Part shown: piece after piece, positions 42,107-50,762 of the stretch
Layout: the number at the start of each line of letters is the position of its first letter
How positions within the stretch are numbered: the first letter of the stretch is position 1
Assembly: GCF_003627815.1 (NCBI RefSeq)
Contig: NZ_CP032698.1
Location: 7,440,001-7,504,000 of the forward strand
Origin: Streptomyces hundungensis
GTDB taxonomy: Bacteria > Actinomycetota > Actinomycetes > Streptomycetales > Streptomycetaceae
Direction of reading: 5' to 3'
Length of the DNA stretch: 64,000 bases
The notes under the pieces: generated by a model
Told to the model about the DNA's origin: nothing
Seen by the model: only the letters and a program-made list of their open reading frames with translations
The model's database searches: none
Made by a program: the position numbers and the translations under genes

Positions 42107-43615
42107 TCAGGTCGCCGGCGCTTCCGACGTGGTCGTGCCCTCGCCCGCCGCCGAACGACGCGAGGAGAGCGGGGCGGCGATGTCCTCCAGGGACTTGCCC
42201 TCCGCGTCGATCGCGAGGAACGCCGCCACCACCCCGGCCGCCGTCATCAGGGCCGCGCCCACACTGAAGGCGAGCACGGCATCCCCCACCACACCGCTGG
42301 AGGTCAGCGCCGAGAAGACCAGCGGGCCCGAGATGCCGCCCGCGGCCGTCCCGATGGCGTAGAAGAAGGCGATCGCCATCGCCCGGGTCTCCATCGGGAA
42401 GATCTCACTCACCGTCAGATACGCGGAGCTGGCGCCCGCCGAGGCGAAGAACAGCACCACACACCAACACGCCGTCATGGTCGTCGCGTTGAGCCAGCCC
42501 TGGGCGAAGAACCACGCGGTGACGAAGAGCAGAAGTCCCGAAAGGACATACGTCCCGGCGATCATCTTGCGCCGGCCCACGGTGTCGAAGAGCTTGCCGA
42601 GGAGGAGCGGACCCAGGAAGTTGCCGAAGGCGATCACGGCGAAGAAGTAGCCGGTGGTCCCGCTCGGCACGTCGAAGAACTTCACCAGGATCGAGCTGAA
42701 CCCGAACGTGATCGCGTTGTAGAGGAACGCCTGCCCGATGAACAGGGCGAAACCGAGCACGGCCCGCTTCGGGTACGAGCGGAACAACGTGCGGGCGATC
42801 TCCAGGAATCCCACGCTCGTGCGCTGCTCGATGGTGATGGAGCTCCCCGGCTCGGGAAGCCGCTTGCCGGTCTCCTCCTCCACCGTGTGCTCCACATCCT
42901 CGAGCAACCGCTCCGCGCCCTCCTCCTGCCCATGGATGAACATCCAGCGAGGACTCTCCGGCACGTGCCGGCGCACCAGCAGGATCACCAGGCCGAGCAC
43001 CACCCCGAGCGCGAAGGTGAGCCGCCAGCCGATGTCCTTCGGCAGGATGTCCGTGTTGAGGGCGAGCACCGAGAGCAGGGCCCCGCCCATCGCGCCGAGC
43101 CAGTAGCTCCCGTTGATGATGAGGTCCACCCGGCCGCGGTACTTGCTCGGGATCAGCTCGTCGATGGCCGAGTTGATGGCCGCGTACTCTCCGCCGATCC
43201 CGAAGCCGGTGAAGAACCGGAACAGGAAGAACCACCACGCGCTGAAGGACAGCGCCGTCATGGCGGTCGCGGCGAGATAGACCGCGAGGGTGACCAGGAA
43301 CAGCTTCTTGCGCCCGAACCGGTCGGTCAGCCAGCCGAAGAACAGCGCCCCCGTACAGGCGCCCCCCACATACAGTGCCGCGCCGAGGCCGGTGACCTGG
43401 GCGTCGGTGATCGCAAGGCCGCTGCCGTGCTCCGAGAGCCGGCTCGCGATGTTCCCGACGACGGTGACCTCGAGACCGTCCAGGATCCACACGGTGCCGA
43501 GGCCGATCACGATCATCCAGTGCCAGCGTGACCAGGGCAATCGGTCCAGCCTGGCCGGTACGGATGTGGTGATGGTTCGCTGCCCTGGCTCCGGGCCCCG
43601 CACCGTATCGCTCAT
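42107..43615 (-). CDS. MFS transporter, sugar/metabolite:H+ symporter type
   Basis: A 502-residue membrane transporter with 12 predicted spans. Start ATG 43615 has AGGAGG six bases upstream. The A-like loop WLTDRFGRKKLFLVTL after span 2, FFTGFGIGGEYAAINSAIDELIP in span 4, the central RRHVPESPRWMFIHG and KLFDTVGRRKMI are signatures of the SP/AAHS part of the MFS. RVDLIINGSYWLGAMGG and the absence of sugar-specific QQ motifs favour an organic acid or aromatic acid substrate over hexose. Transcribed with or near the carboxylesterase, but 137 bp separate them. Confidence 0.87.
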   Translation of the reverse strand: MSDTVRGPEPGQRTITTSVPARLDRLPWSRWHWMIVIGLGTVWILDGLEVTVVGNIASRLSEHGSGLAITDAQVTGLGAALYVGGACTGALFFGWLTDRFGRKKLFLVTLAVYLAATAMTALSFSAWWFFLFRFFTGFGIGGEYAAINSAIDELIPSKYRGRVDLIINGSYWLGAMGGALLSVLALNTDILPKDIGWRLTFALGVVLGLVILLVRRHVPESPRWMFIHGQEEGAERLLEDVEHTVEEETGKRLPEPGSSITIEQRTSVGFLEIARTLFRSYPKRAVLGFALFIGQAFLYNAITFGFSSILVKFFDVPSGTTGYFFAVIAFGNFLGPLLLGKLFDTVGRRKMIAGTYVLSGLLLFVTAWFFAQGWLNATTMTACWCVVLFFASAGASSAYLTVSEIFPMETRAMAIAFFYAIGTAAGGISGPLVFSALTSSGVVGDAVLAFSVGAALMTAAGVVAAFLAIDAEGKSLEDIAAPLSSRRSAAGEGTTTSEAPAT

Positions 43616-43752
43616 GAACTGCCTCCTGCCGCCGCGAGCCGAAACACATCTGCCGGACGCGAGTACCCGGCGTTCACCGGACATACTCTCCGCAACGGCC
43701 CGCCCGTCGGCGGACTTGATCAGACGCGGCGCGCCCCGGCGGCAGGACGTGT

Positions 43753-45297
43753 TCAGGCCGTATGCACGGGACCCGCGCCCGGGACCAACTCCATGGCGGA
43801 GAAGTCGTGTTGGGCCCAGATCCGGCGCGAGGCCTCCTGGGGGCAGGGTCGGGTGTGCGGCTCCGCCGCGAACACGCGCATCAGCCGTTCGCCGGTCCGG
43901 TAGGCCGCCCAGCCGGGGTCGCCGTGCGCCGCGAACGCGGTCCACGCCCCGCCCATCGCCTCCGACACGGCCTCCGCCTCGGCCGAGGGCTCCTCGCCGA
44001 GCAGCATCGTGGCGATCCCGCCGCGCAGCGTCCCGAACACCAGCGGCACATCCAGGCCGTGACAGGCACCGAGGACCCCGCCGAACGCGGGCGCCGGCCA
44101 AGCGAGTTCATAGGCGTACGAGGTGCCGCCACCCGCGGTGTGCGCCTCGGCGAGACGCAGGCTCGGCATCCGGAACAGCCAGTCCGACAGGACGAGGTCC
44201 TGCATCGTGGTCGGGTCGGCCTCGGGGAAGGACGCCCGATAGGCCGCCGCGCCCTCGCCGCCGGGCGCGAACCGCGACAGCGCGGTGTCGGCCTCCTCCT
44301 GGGTGATCTTTCCGTAGCGGCCCGACATCACCGTGAACAGCCGCGCCTCGTCCCGGTTGTACCCCGCGATCAGGTCGACGTCACGGCCGTGCCCGGCCCG
44401 CAGCGCCTCCCAGGGCGAGGACGGCAGCACCTCTCCGTCGACCACCGGCGAGAACGGCAGGTGCGCGTGGGCGATGCGGCCCCACCGCTCCCCGTACTGC
44501 GTGATCTTGCCGAGCACCGCGTCCGCCGCGTCCCGCAGCGCCGCGGGAGCCACGGGTGCCAGCGCCTCCAGGGTGGCCGGCAGGCCGAGTTCCGCGGCCA
44601 CGCCCGCCCCGACGTCCGAGGCGAGCGCCGGGCTGAAGACCGACCCCGGCACGCTCTGCGCCACCGCGCGCCGGAACAGACCCGCGGCCCGGGGCATCGC
44701 GAGCAGCGCGGCGATCGCACCCGCGCCCGCCGACTCGCCGAACACGGTCACCCGGTCCGGGTCGCCGCCGAACGCCGCGATGTTGTCCCGTACCCACTCC
44801 AGGGCGGCGACCTGGTCGAGGAGCGCCCGGTTGGGCACCGCGCCTTCGAAGTGGCCGTACCCCTCGGCGCCCACCCGGTGGCTGAAGGTCACCACGACCG
44901 TGCCCCGGCGGGCCAGCGCGGCGCCCTCGTAGGTGGGGCCCTCGGCCGTCCCGACGAGGTAGGCGCCGCCGTATATCCACACCAGGACGGGCAGCCGGGC
45001 CGTCGTGCCCGGGTCCGGGGACCACACGTTCACGGTGAGCCACTCGTCCGAGCCGCTCGTGTTCTCGGGCCCGGCGCCGAACCCCAGGGCGAGGGACTGC
45101 GGGGGAGTGGGCCCGAACGAGACCGCCTCGCGCACCCCGTCCCACGGCAGGGCGGGCACGGGTGGCGCCAGGTGCAGCGGACCGACCGGCGGCTGGGCGA
45201 ACGGGATGCCACGGAAGACGGCCGTACCGTCCTCCATGCGTCCTCGGACGGTGCCTGAGGTGGTACGGATCTCGGGTGCGCGGGCAGGTCCGGTCAT
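43753..45297 (-). CDS. Type-B carboxylesterase (PnbA-like)
   Basis: A 514-residue serine esterase of the acetylcholinesterase-like fold. FRGIPFAQPPVGPL and the oxyanion motif WIYGGAYLVG precede the nucleophile GESAGA. Acid and His are expected further on; ACHGLDVPLVFG carries the His. There is no signal peptide at the chosen start (MTGPARAPEIRT, ATG 45297). It hydrolyses carboxylic esters or carbamates; the downstream MFS porter might handle a product, which is inference from position. Confidence 0.9.
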   Translation of the reverse strand: MTGPARAPEIRTTSGTVRGRMEDGTAVFRGIPFAQPPVGPLHLAPPVPALPWDGVREAVSFGPTPPQSLALGFGAGPENTSGSDEWLTVNVWSPDPGTTARLPVLVWIYGGAYLVGTAEGPTYEGAALARRGTVVVTFSHRVGAEGYGHFEGAVPNRALLDQVAALEWVRDNIAAFGGDPDRVTVFGESAGAGAIAALLAMPRAAGLFRRAVAQSVPGSVFSPALASDVGAGVAAELGLPATLEALAPVAPAALRDAADAVLGKITQYGERWGRIAHAHLPFSPVVDGEVLPSSPWEALRAGHGRDVDLIAGYNRDEARLFTVMSGRYGKITQEEADTALSRFAPGGEGAAAYRASFPEADPTTMQDLVLSDWLFRMPSLRLAEAHTAGGGTSYAYELAWPAPAFGGVLGACHGLDVPLVFGTLRGGIATMLLGEEPSAEAEAVSEAMGGAWTAFAAHGDPGWAAYRTGERLMRVFAAEPHTRPCPQEASRRIWAQHDFSAMELVPGAGPVHTA

Positions 45298-45426
45298 GCG
45301 ATGTCCCTTCTCGGCGGCGGGACTCCAGGTTACGGAGCCGCGAGCGGGACGGCAGGCGGGGGGTGGGGGCCCCGGCACGAGACGTAGGTCCCCAACAGGG
45401 CCCTATTTGCAGGGAGTTGACGTGAC

Positions 45427-45457
45427 GGCGGGCGGTCTGTCGATGACGCCGCCCGCC
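45427..45457. terminator. Hairpin between the small Cys protein and the esterase
   Basis: GGCGGGCGG and CCGCCCGCC form a 9-bp stem around 13 bases, 16 bp downstream of the small-protein stop codon on the minus strand. Probable terminator. Confidence 0.5.
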
Positions 45458-45472
45458 ACGGCAGGACAGGCC

Positions 45473-45679
45473 TTAGGGAACTTCCCGCAGATACAGGGCG
45501 CCGCAGGTGTGGCAGAACGGGTGCGCGCTGTCCGTGCCCCAGGCGTCGTCGGGCAGTTCGGCCGCGCCCTCGGCCACGTCGCGTCCACACATGGACTGTT
45601 GCTCCTCACCCCGGACCATGTGCCATTCCTTCAGGGTCACTCCATCGGGGAGTTGCTCGGCAACGATGTGATGGCGCAC
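45473..45679 (-). CDS. Small Cys-containing protein (68 aa), conserved hypothetical
   Basis: Start GTG 45679 with GAGGAG seven bases upstream, which decides the start. The sequence has HHIVAEQLPDGVTLKEWHMV, MCGRDVAEGA and HPFCHTCGALYLREV. Cys residues in MCG and CHTCG with nearby His could bind zinc in a ribbon-like fold. Similar short proteins are, from memory, widespread in Streptomyces, without assigned function. Confidence 0.72.
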   Translation of the reverse strand: MRHHIVAEQLPDGVTLKEWHMVRGEEQQSMCGRDVAEGAAELPDDAWGTDSAHPFCHTCGALYLREVP

Positions 45680-46034
45680 AGGTGGCTCCTCTTCCGTCTC
45701 GGGCCCGCGCCCGGCCGCCCGGCCGCGGAAGCCGGGTGGGGCCCGGCTCTTCGACACTGTCACCGCTACCACTCCGACGCATGCGGAGTGCCCGCCGAAG
45801 GGGGTGGGCCGCCGGGCAGCGTCGTCCACCCGGGCCGGGACACATACGTAGCTGCCGTCCGTCGCCGTCCGCTGCTGTGGCCGAGAGTGGCTCGTCCGTT
45901 CGGCGCAGCGCGCCAGGAGCAGGATCGTCCCCCGGGATGATCTGCCCGGGTCGGGCCCTTGCGAGAGTTGATGACCGTCCGCCCACCAAGCACCGCCCAC
46001 CCAGCACGGCTCGCCCATCGAAGGGAAGACCTCC
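45680..46034. other. 355-bp divergent intergenic region
   Basis: No gene supported. CACTCCG-ACGCATG-CGGAGTG at 45770-45790 is a perfect 7-bp inverted repeat and a possible operator. Promoters of the small Cys protein and of the serine hydrolase at 46035 must lie here. GAAGGGA precedes the hydrolase start. Confidence 0.45.
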
Positions 46035-47375
46035 ATGTTCTTGTTGCGCCCGGACCACCGACGCGCACGCCTCGCCGGCACCACCGCCGCACTGGCCGCG
46101 GCGCTGCTGGTGACGGTGGTGCCGGCCCAGGCCGCACCCTCTCCCACACCCGCCGCCGCTTCCGCCGCCGAATCCGCGGCCGCCATCTCGGGCGGCCTGG
46201 ACCGCAAGGCCCTCGGTGCCTCGCTCGACGCGGTGCACACGGCGGGCATGTACGGAGCCAACGCGGCGGTCCGGGACGGCGAACAGCGGTGGCTGGGTGC
46301 CACAGGGGTCGCCGACATCGGCACCGGGCGCCCCATGCGACCCAATCTCCAGTACCGCGTGGGCAGTGTCACCAAGGCGTTCACCTCGGTGGCCGTGCTC
46401 CAGCAGGTGGCCAAGGAGCGCATCGACCTGGACGCCCCGATCGGCCGCTATCTGCCCGAGACCGTGCCCGGCGAACGAGGGCGGGCCATCACGGTACGGA
46501 TGCTGCTCAATCACACCAGCGGCATAGGTGACTACGTCCTGGGCGCGTTCCCCTCCCTGGGGCAGTCGTCGACCAAGAGCCTGGACGACAACCGCTTCCG
46601 GCGCTTTTCCCCGGAGGAGTTGGCCCGCCTCGGCCTCGATGCGGCGCCCACCGGCCGGCCGGGTGAGAAGTGGTCGTACTCCAACACCAACTACGTCATC
46701 GCCGGAATGCTGATCCGGAAGGTCACGGGCGAGGACGCCGAGGCCTACATCACGCGCGCGGTCATCCAGAAGGCGGGCCTGCGCGACACCTACTTCCCGC
46801 GCTCGCCCCGAATCGCCGGCCCCCACCCCAGGATGTACGAGTCGTTCTACGGGCTGATCGATCCGCCGCGCGACTACAGCGTGTACGACATGTCATGGGC
46901 CGGGACCGCGGGCGCGCTGGTCTCCACCACCGCCGACCTCGAGGACTTCTACCGCAAGCTCCTGCGGGGCCGGCTCCTGCCCGCGGCCCAGCTCCACGAG
47001 ATGCAGACCACGGTCCCCGTCCTCGATGACGCCGGGACGACCGTGATGAACTACGGCCTCGGCATCTACGTCGTGGAGCTGCCGTGCGGACGGTTCTGGG
47101 GTCATGACGGAGCGGTCTTCGGGGCGGGCGCCAACGTGTTGTCCAGTGTGGACGGCAAACGCCAGCTGGCCCTGACGTACAACTTGATGAAGTATCAGAA
47201 AGTTGGCACTGACGGGAAGTTGGAGCCCAGCCCCATAGATGCGGCGCTCAACGCATTCGCGTTGCAGGCGCTGTGCCCCGCGGGGACGGGGGAGCGGACG
47301 GCCGGGCCCGCCGCCCCGGCCGCACCGCTGCCGCGCACACAGGACCTCGCCCCGGCCACGGCCCCGCGCCGCTGA
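46035..47375 (+). CDS. Secreted serine hydrolase, class C beta-lactamase/D,D-peptidase fold
   Basis: A 446-residue exported enzyme of the S12 family. Signal peptide to about residue 33 (VPAQAA). The nucleophile motif is SVTK in YRVGSVTKAFTS, the second motif YSN in WSYSNTNYVIAGML, and the third HDG in WGHDGAVFG, replacing KTG as in R61-type D,D-carboxypeptidases. HTSGIGDY is also typical. An Ala/Pro tail follows. It may act on peptidoglycan peptides or D-amino-acid peptides; a beta-lactamase role cannot be excluded. Confidence 0.9.
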   Translation: MFLLRPDHRRARLAGTTAALAAALLVTVVPAQAAPSPTPAAASAAESAAAISGGLDRKALGASLDAVHTAGMYGANAAVRDGEQRWLGATGVADIGTGRPMRPNLQYRVGSVTKAFTSVAVLQQVAKERIDLDAPIGRYLPETVPGERGRAITVRMLLNHTSGIGDYVLGAFPSLGQSSTKSLDDNRFRRFSPEELARLGLDAAPTGRPGEKWSYSNTNYVIAGMLIRKVTGEDAEAYITRAVIQKAGLRDTYFPRSPRIAGPHPRMYESFYGLIDPPRDYSVYDMSWAGTAGALVSTTADLEDFYRKLLRGRLLPAAQLHEMQTTVPVLDDAGTTVMNYGLGIYVVELPCGRFWGHDGAVFGAGANVLSSVDGKRQLALTYNLMKYQKVGTDGKLEPSPIDAALNAFALQALCPAGTGERTAGPAAPAAPLPRTQDLAPATAPRR

Positions 47376-47385
47376 ACCCAACGGC

Positions 47386-47428
47386 ATCCGCCCCTTTGTG
47401 GTCCGGTCCGGACCACAAAGGGGCGGAT
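47386..47428. terminator. Long perfect hairpin, bidirectional terminator
   Basis: A perfect 20-bp stem (47386-47405 with 47409-47428) and 3-base loop GTC. Each arm contains TTTGTGG/CCACAAA, giving a T-rich segment in both directions. It sits 11 bp after the serine hydrolase stop and 20 bp beyond the stop of the convergent beta-propeller gene, so it should stop both transcripts. Confidence 0.85.
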
Positions 47429-47447
47429 CACGTTTCGGGTGGCAGGG

Positions 47448-49628
47448 TCACTTGCCGAAGGACAGCGCCGCGTGCGAACTGTCGCCGGCCTTCGGGGTCT
47501 TCACGAGCGTGCTGAGCACGAACACACGACCGCCGGACCAGGCGAGCCGGGGGAAGAAGAAATACCTTTCGGCTCCCGACGCGGCCTGCGGGCTCTGGAG
47601 CAGCACCTGCGGGGCGCCGCCCGTCGGCGCCACGCTCGCGACCGCCGCGGGCAGGTCGTGGCCGGCGTGCAGATACACCACGAGCTTGCCGTCCTCGATG
47701 GCGAGCGGGCGCACCTCGCGGGTCTGGGGCGGGCTCGCGCGCCACTTCTCCTTGCCGGTGTTCAGATCCACGGCGACGATCTGGGTTCCGTCGGCCTCTT
47801 TGGTCACGTCGGTCTCGTTGCCGTCGCCCGCGAGGTACAGGGTCTGGGCGTCGGCCACCGCGCCGTAGCAGTCCTGGAGCCGGTCCACGCTCTGGCCGAA
47901 ACCGCTGCACACGCCGGGAAGCTGGAACTTGGGCTCGGTCTGGGAGCGGAGCTTTCCGTCCGCGGCGAAGACCAGGATCTTCCACGTCTTGCCTTCGTGC
48001 GGCAGCGCGGTCACCACCAGCGGATCCACCGAGAGGACCTGGCCGATGCGCCAGCTCTTGTCGTACTGGTAGCTCCACTTGGGTTTGCCCGTCGCCGGGT
48101 CGAGTTCCTGGAGCAGGTCGCCCGGCTGATCGTGGGGATCGGCCCCGTTGAAGCAGTAGCCCGCACTGATCAGCCGGGTCCCTCCGGCGAAGGCCTGCGA
48201 GGAGCATCCGCCGCTCTTCTGGACGTCGTACAGCTTGTGGCCGTCGACGACTGAGAACCCGGTCGCGCCGCCCGCCCACGCCATGGCGACGGTGTCGCCC
48301 GTGATCGCCATCTGAAGGGTGAGCGCCGCAGTGCCCCGGCGGTCCTCGGTCCTGACGGTCTTCCAGCCGGCCTTGCCGGTGGCGAGGTCGACCTGCTGGA
48401 GGATGGTGCAGTGAGCGCCCTTGTTGTTGTTCTCCAGGAGGCCGACGACCAGCTTGTTCTGCGCGGAGGGGGCGCGCGGCACACCGCACAGGGGGGTGTC
48501 GAAGGTGACCTTCCAGCGCTGTTTGCCGTCGGCCGCGCCGTACCCGGCGACCTCCTTGTACAGCGCCCTGGCCATGACGTCACCGACCGGCCAGGGCCCG
48601 TACTGCTCGGCGCCGCTCTGGGTGAGCGGGGTTTCGTTCTCGTTGAGCCAGACGCGCGCCTCGCCCGCCTTGATGTTCGCGTTGGGGTCGTAGTCCCCGC
48701 CGCCTATACCGGTGCCCTTGCCGTCGCCCTGGTCGACGGTCGGCGAATCGGACGGACCTGACGGGGTGGGCGAGGCGTGGGGCGCCGCGGTCGGCGACCC
48801 GCCCTTGTGGCCGGTGACCGCGAAGTACACCCCGCCGCCCACCACCAGAAGTCCCGCCACCACGGCGGCGAGGATCACCCGGCGGTTGCCCCCGAGCAGT
48901 CCGCCGCGGGAGGGCGGGGGCGGTAGGGAGCCCGGGGGAGCGGAAGGCTGCCCGGAAGCGCCGTAGATCCCCGGCTGCCCCGGCGTCCCGTAGGTCCCTG
49001 GCTGCGCGGGGGGCCCAAAGGCGCCCGGTTGATGGGGAGTTGCATACGTCCCCGGCTGAGGGGGCCCGGGCGCGCTGTAGGGCCCCGGCTGCTGCCCAGC
49101 GGGCGTAAAGGCCTCCGGGTGCTGCGGGTGTCCATGCGGGTATCCATAGGGCCCCGGTTGCCCTGGTGGCGCGTAAGGGCCTGGTTGCGCGGGAGTGCCA
49201 AAGGGACCCGGTTGCACCGGAGTTGTGGAGGGCCCGGGTTGCGCGGGAGCGCCGTAGGGTCCTGGTTGCCCCGGTGTTCCGTAGGTTCCCGGCTGCCCCG
49301 GTGTCCCATACGTCCCCGGTTGCGCGGGCGGTCCAAAGGCGCCCGGCTGTAAGGGAGTTCCGTATGCGCCCGGCTGGGGCTGGGGCTGGGGCTGGGGCTG
49401 GGGGTAAGGGGGTATGGGCGCGGGGCCCTGTGTCGGTCCCGACGTCGGTCCCGGAACCTGAGCCGGTCCCGGGGCCGCCGGATCGTAGCCGAACTGGGCC
49501 GGTGGCGGCTGTCTTTGGTCCGGGGTGGGCGGCGGGGGGCCGGCCGGCGTCCAGGGGGCGGCGTCCGGACGGTTCGGTTCCGCTGTGTCATCGGGTTCCG
49601 GCAGTTCACCGGGGTCGTGGGCGGTCAT
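47448..49628 (-). CDS. PQQ-like beta-propeller membrane protein with QPG repeats and a TTA codon
   Basis: A 726-residue single-span membrane protein. The cytoplasmic N-terminal ~240 residues are Pro/Gly-rich, with PQPQPQPQP and 14 QPGxY/F-type units spaced about 10 residues apart. One transmembrane helix (VILAAVVAGLLVVGGGVYFAV) follows. The exterior part is a beta-propeller of PQQ-like repeats (VDLATGKAGW, LDPATGKPKWSY, VDLNTGKEKWRA), with several Cys that may form disulfides. In Streptomyces such proteins are often fused or linked to Ser/Thr kinases; no kinase is here. Codon 93 is TTA (49350-49352), so bldA dependence is predicted. Confidence 0.82.
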   Translation of the reverse strand: MTAHDPGELPEPDDTAEPNRPDAAPWTPAGPPPPTPDQRQPPPAQFGYDPAAPGPAQVPGPTSGPTQGPAPIPPYPQPQPQPQPQPGAYGTPLQPGAFGPPAQPGTYGTPGQPGTYGTPGQPGPYGAPAQPGPSTTPVQPGPFGTPAQPGPYAPPGQPGPYGYPHGHPQHPEAFTPAGQQPGPYSAPGPPQPGTYATPHQPGAFGPPAQPGTYGTPGQPGIYGASGQPSAPPGSLPPPPSRGGLLGGNRRVILAAVVAGLLVVGGGVYFAVTGHKGGSPTAAPHASPTPSGPSDSPTVDQGDGKGTGIGGGDYDPNANIKAGEARVWLNENETPLTQSGAEQYGPWPVGDVMARALYKEVAGYGAADGKQRWKVTFDTPLCGVPRAPSAQNKLVVGLLENNNKGAHCTILQQVDLATGKAGWKTVRTEDRRGTAALTLQMAITGDTVAMAWAGGATGFSVVDGHKLYDVQKSGGCSSQAFAGGTRLISAGYCFNGADPHDQPGDLLQELDPATGKPKWSYQYDKSWRIGQVLSVDPLVVTALPHEGKTWKILVFAADGKLRSQTEPKFQLPGVCSGFGQSVDRLQDCYGAVADAQTLYLAGDGNETDVTKEADGTQIVAVDLNTGKEKWRASPPQTREVRPLAIEDGKLVVYLHAGHDLPAAVASVAPTGGAPQVLLQSPQAASGAERYFFFPRLAWSGGRVFVLSTLVKTPKAGDSSHAALSFGK
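48960..49380 (-). repeat. Coding minisatellite: QPG decapeptide repeats
   Basis: About 14 degenerate ~30-bp units encode QPG(T/A/P)(Y/F)G-P-type decapeptides in the N-terminus of the beta-propeller protein. The most conserved run is QPGTYGTPG twice in tandem. A short CCCCAG run next to it encodes alternating Pro-Gln. Such repeats are prone to unit gain or loss. Confidence 0.8.
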
Positions 49629-49810
49629 GGGCCCAGTGTGACCCGAGGCGCTCCACGGGAGGGAGAGCGTCTCCGAACCGACCGCAACAGGCGGTGGGCA
49701 AAGCCCAGTTGGGGGTGGCCTGATTCGAATGGGCCGTGTTCCCAAGTGCCGTTGTCGTCCCCATGCTCGGGCGGGGGGCCGGCGAAGGAGTGAGAGGGGA
49801 CGGGTACGCG

Positions 49811-50707
49811 ATGAGCGAAGACCAGCCGACCGGTTCGGCGGCGTCCGTGGGGGTGGAGGTGGCGGACGCCCCCGCCGCACAGGCGATGGCCCGGTTCGAC
49901 GCGATCTACGACCAGCCCGACCCCCGGGCCTACTTCCGGGCCCTGGGCCCGCTCGCCTACCGCACACCCGGCCACGCCCAGCACATCTTCCGCCGACTGA
50001 AACAGGCGCTGTCGACCGGCCCGGCCACGACGCCCCTGACCGTGCTCGACCTGTGCTGTTCGTACGGGATCAACGCGGCCCTGCTGAACCACGACGTGAC
50101 CCTGGAGGACCTGTACGACCGCTACACCTCCCGCGAGGCCGCCGCGATGAGCACGTCCCAACTGATCGACTGGGACCGGGAGTTCTTCGCCGCGCGGCGC
50201 CGCCGGGACCCGGCCCGTGTCATCGGGCTCGACACCGCGGCCAGGGCCGTCGCCTACGGGCGTGCCGTCGGGCTGCTCGCGGACGGGTTCGCCGAGAACC
50301 TGGAGTCGGCTCCGCCCGGGCCCGCCCTGCGGCGGGCGGTGCGGGACGCCCGTCTGATCACCGTCACGGGCGGCTCCAGCTTTCTGTCGCACCGCACCTT
50401 CAGGCCGTTGCTCTCGGCGGCGCGCGGGCCCGTGTGGGTCGCCGCCTTCGTCCTGCGCACCACCTCGTACACGAGCGTCGGTGACTGCCTCGCCGCGTTC
50501 GGCCTCGCCACCGAGCGGGCCGCGCCCACCTACCCCCAGCGTCGCTTCACCGACGAGGGCGAACGGCGCTATGCCATCGACGCGGTGGTCGCGGCCGGCC
50601 TCGACCCCGAGGGCAAGGAGTGCGACGGCCACTTCCACACGGCACTGCACCTGTCGCGTCCCACCAGCGACGTGGTGATGACGCCGCTCGACACCCTGGT
50701 GCCGTAG
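49811..50707 (+). CDS. Class I SAM-dependent methyltransferase-like protein
   Basis: A 298-residue soluble protein. ATG 49811 with GAGGGGA upstream was chosen. Motif I, VLDLCCSYGINAALL, has a Cys-Cys in place of the usual Gly-x-Gly, which is unusual. RVIGLDTAARAVAYGRAVGLLADGF corresponds to the acidic motif and following helix, and ARLITVTGGSSFL to motif II. The rest resembles an actinobacterial group of uncharacterised methyltransferases. Substrate unknown. Divergent from the beta-propeller gene (182 bp apart). Confidence 0.72.
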   Translation: MSEDQPTGSAASVGVEVADAPAAQAMARFDAIYDQPDPRAYFRALGPLAYRTPGHAQHIFRRLKQALSTGPATTPLTVLDLCCSYGINAALLNHDVTLEDLYDRYTSREAAAMSTSQLIDWDREFFAARRRRDPARVIGLDTAARAVAYGRAVGLLADGFAENLESAPPGPALRRAVRDARLITVTGGSSFLSHRTFRPLLSAARGPVWVAAFVLRTTSYTSVGDCLAAFGLATERAAPTYPQRRFTDEGERRYAIDAVVAAGLDPEGKECDGHFHTALHLSRPTSDVVMTPLDTLVP

Positions 50708-50718
50708 TACCGGGACAT

Positions 50719-50754
50719 GCCGCTGCCGCCCCACGGTCGCGGGGCGACAGCGGC
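50719..50754. terminator. Bidirectional hairpin terminator
   Basis: GCCGCTGCCGCCCC (50719-50732) pairs with GGGGCGACAGCGGC (50741-50754) with one mismatch around an 8-base loop. It lies between the convergent methyltransferase-like gene and the M4 protease. Confidence 0.7.
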
Positions 50755-50762
50755 GTACTCGA

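Noticed and set aside
48960..49380. Possible CRISPR or satellite array
   Set aside because: The ~30-bp repeats are in frame, degenerate and encode QPG peptides within a real gene; there are no unique spacers.
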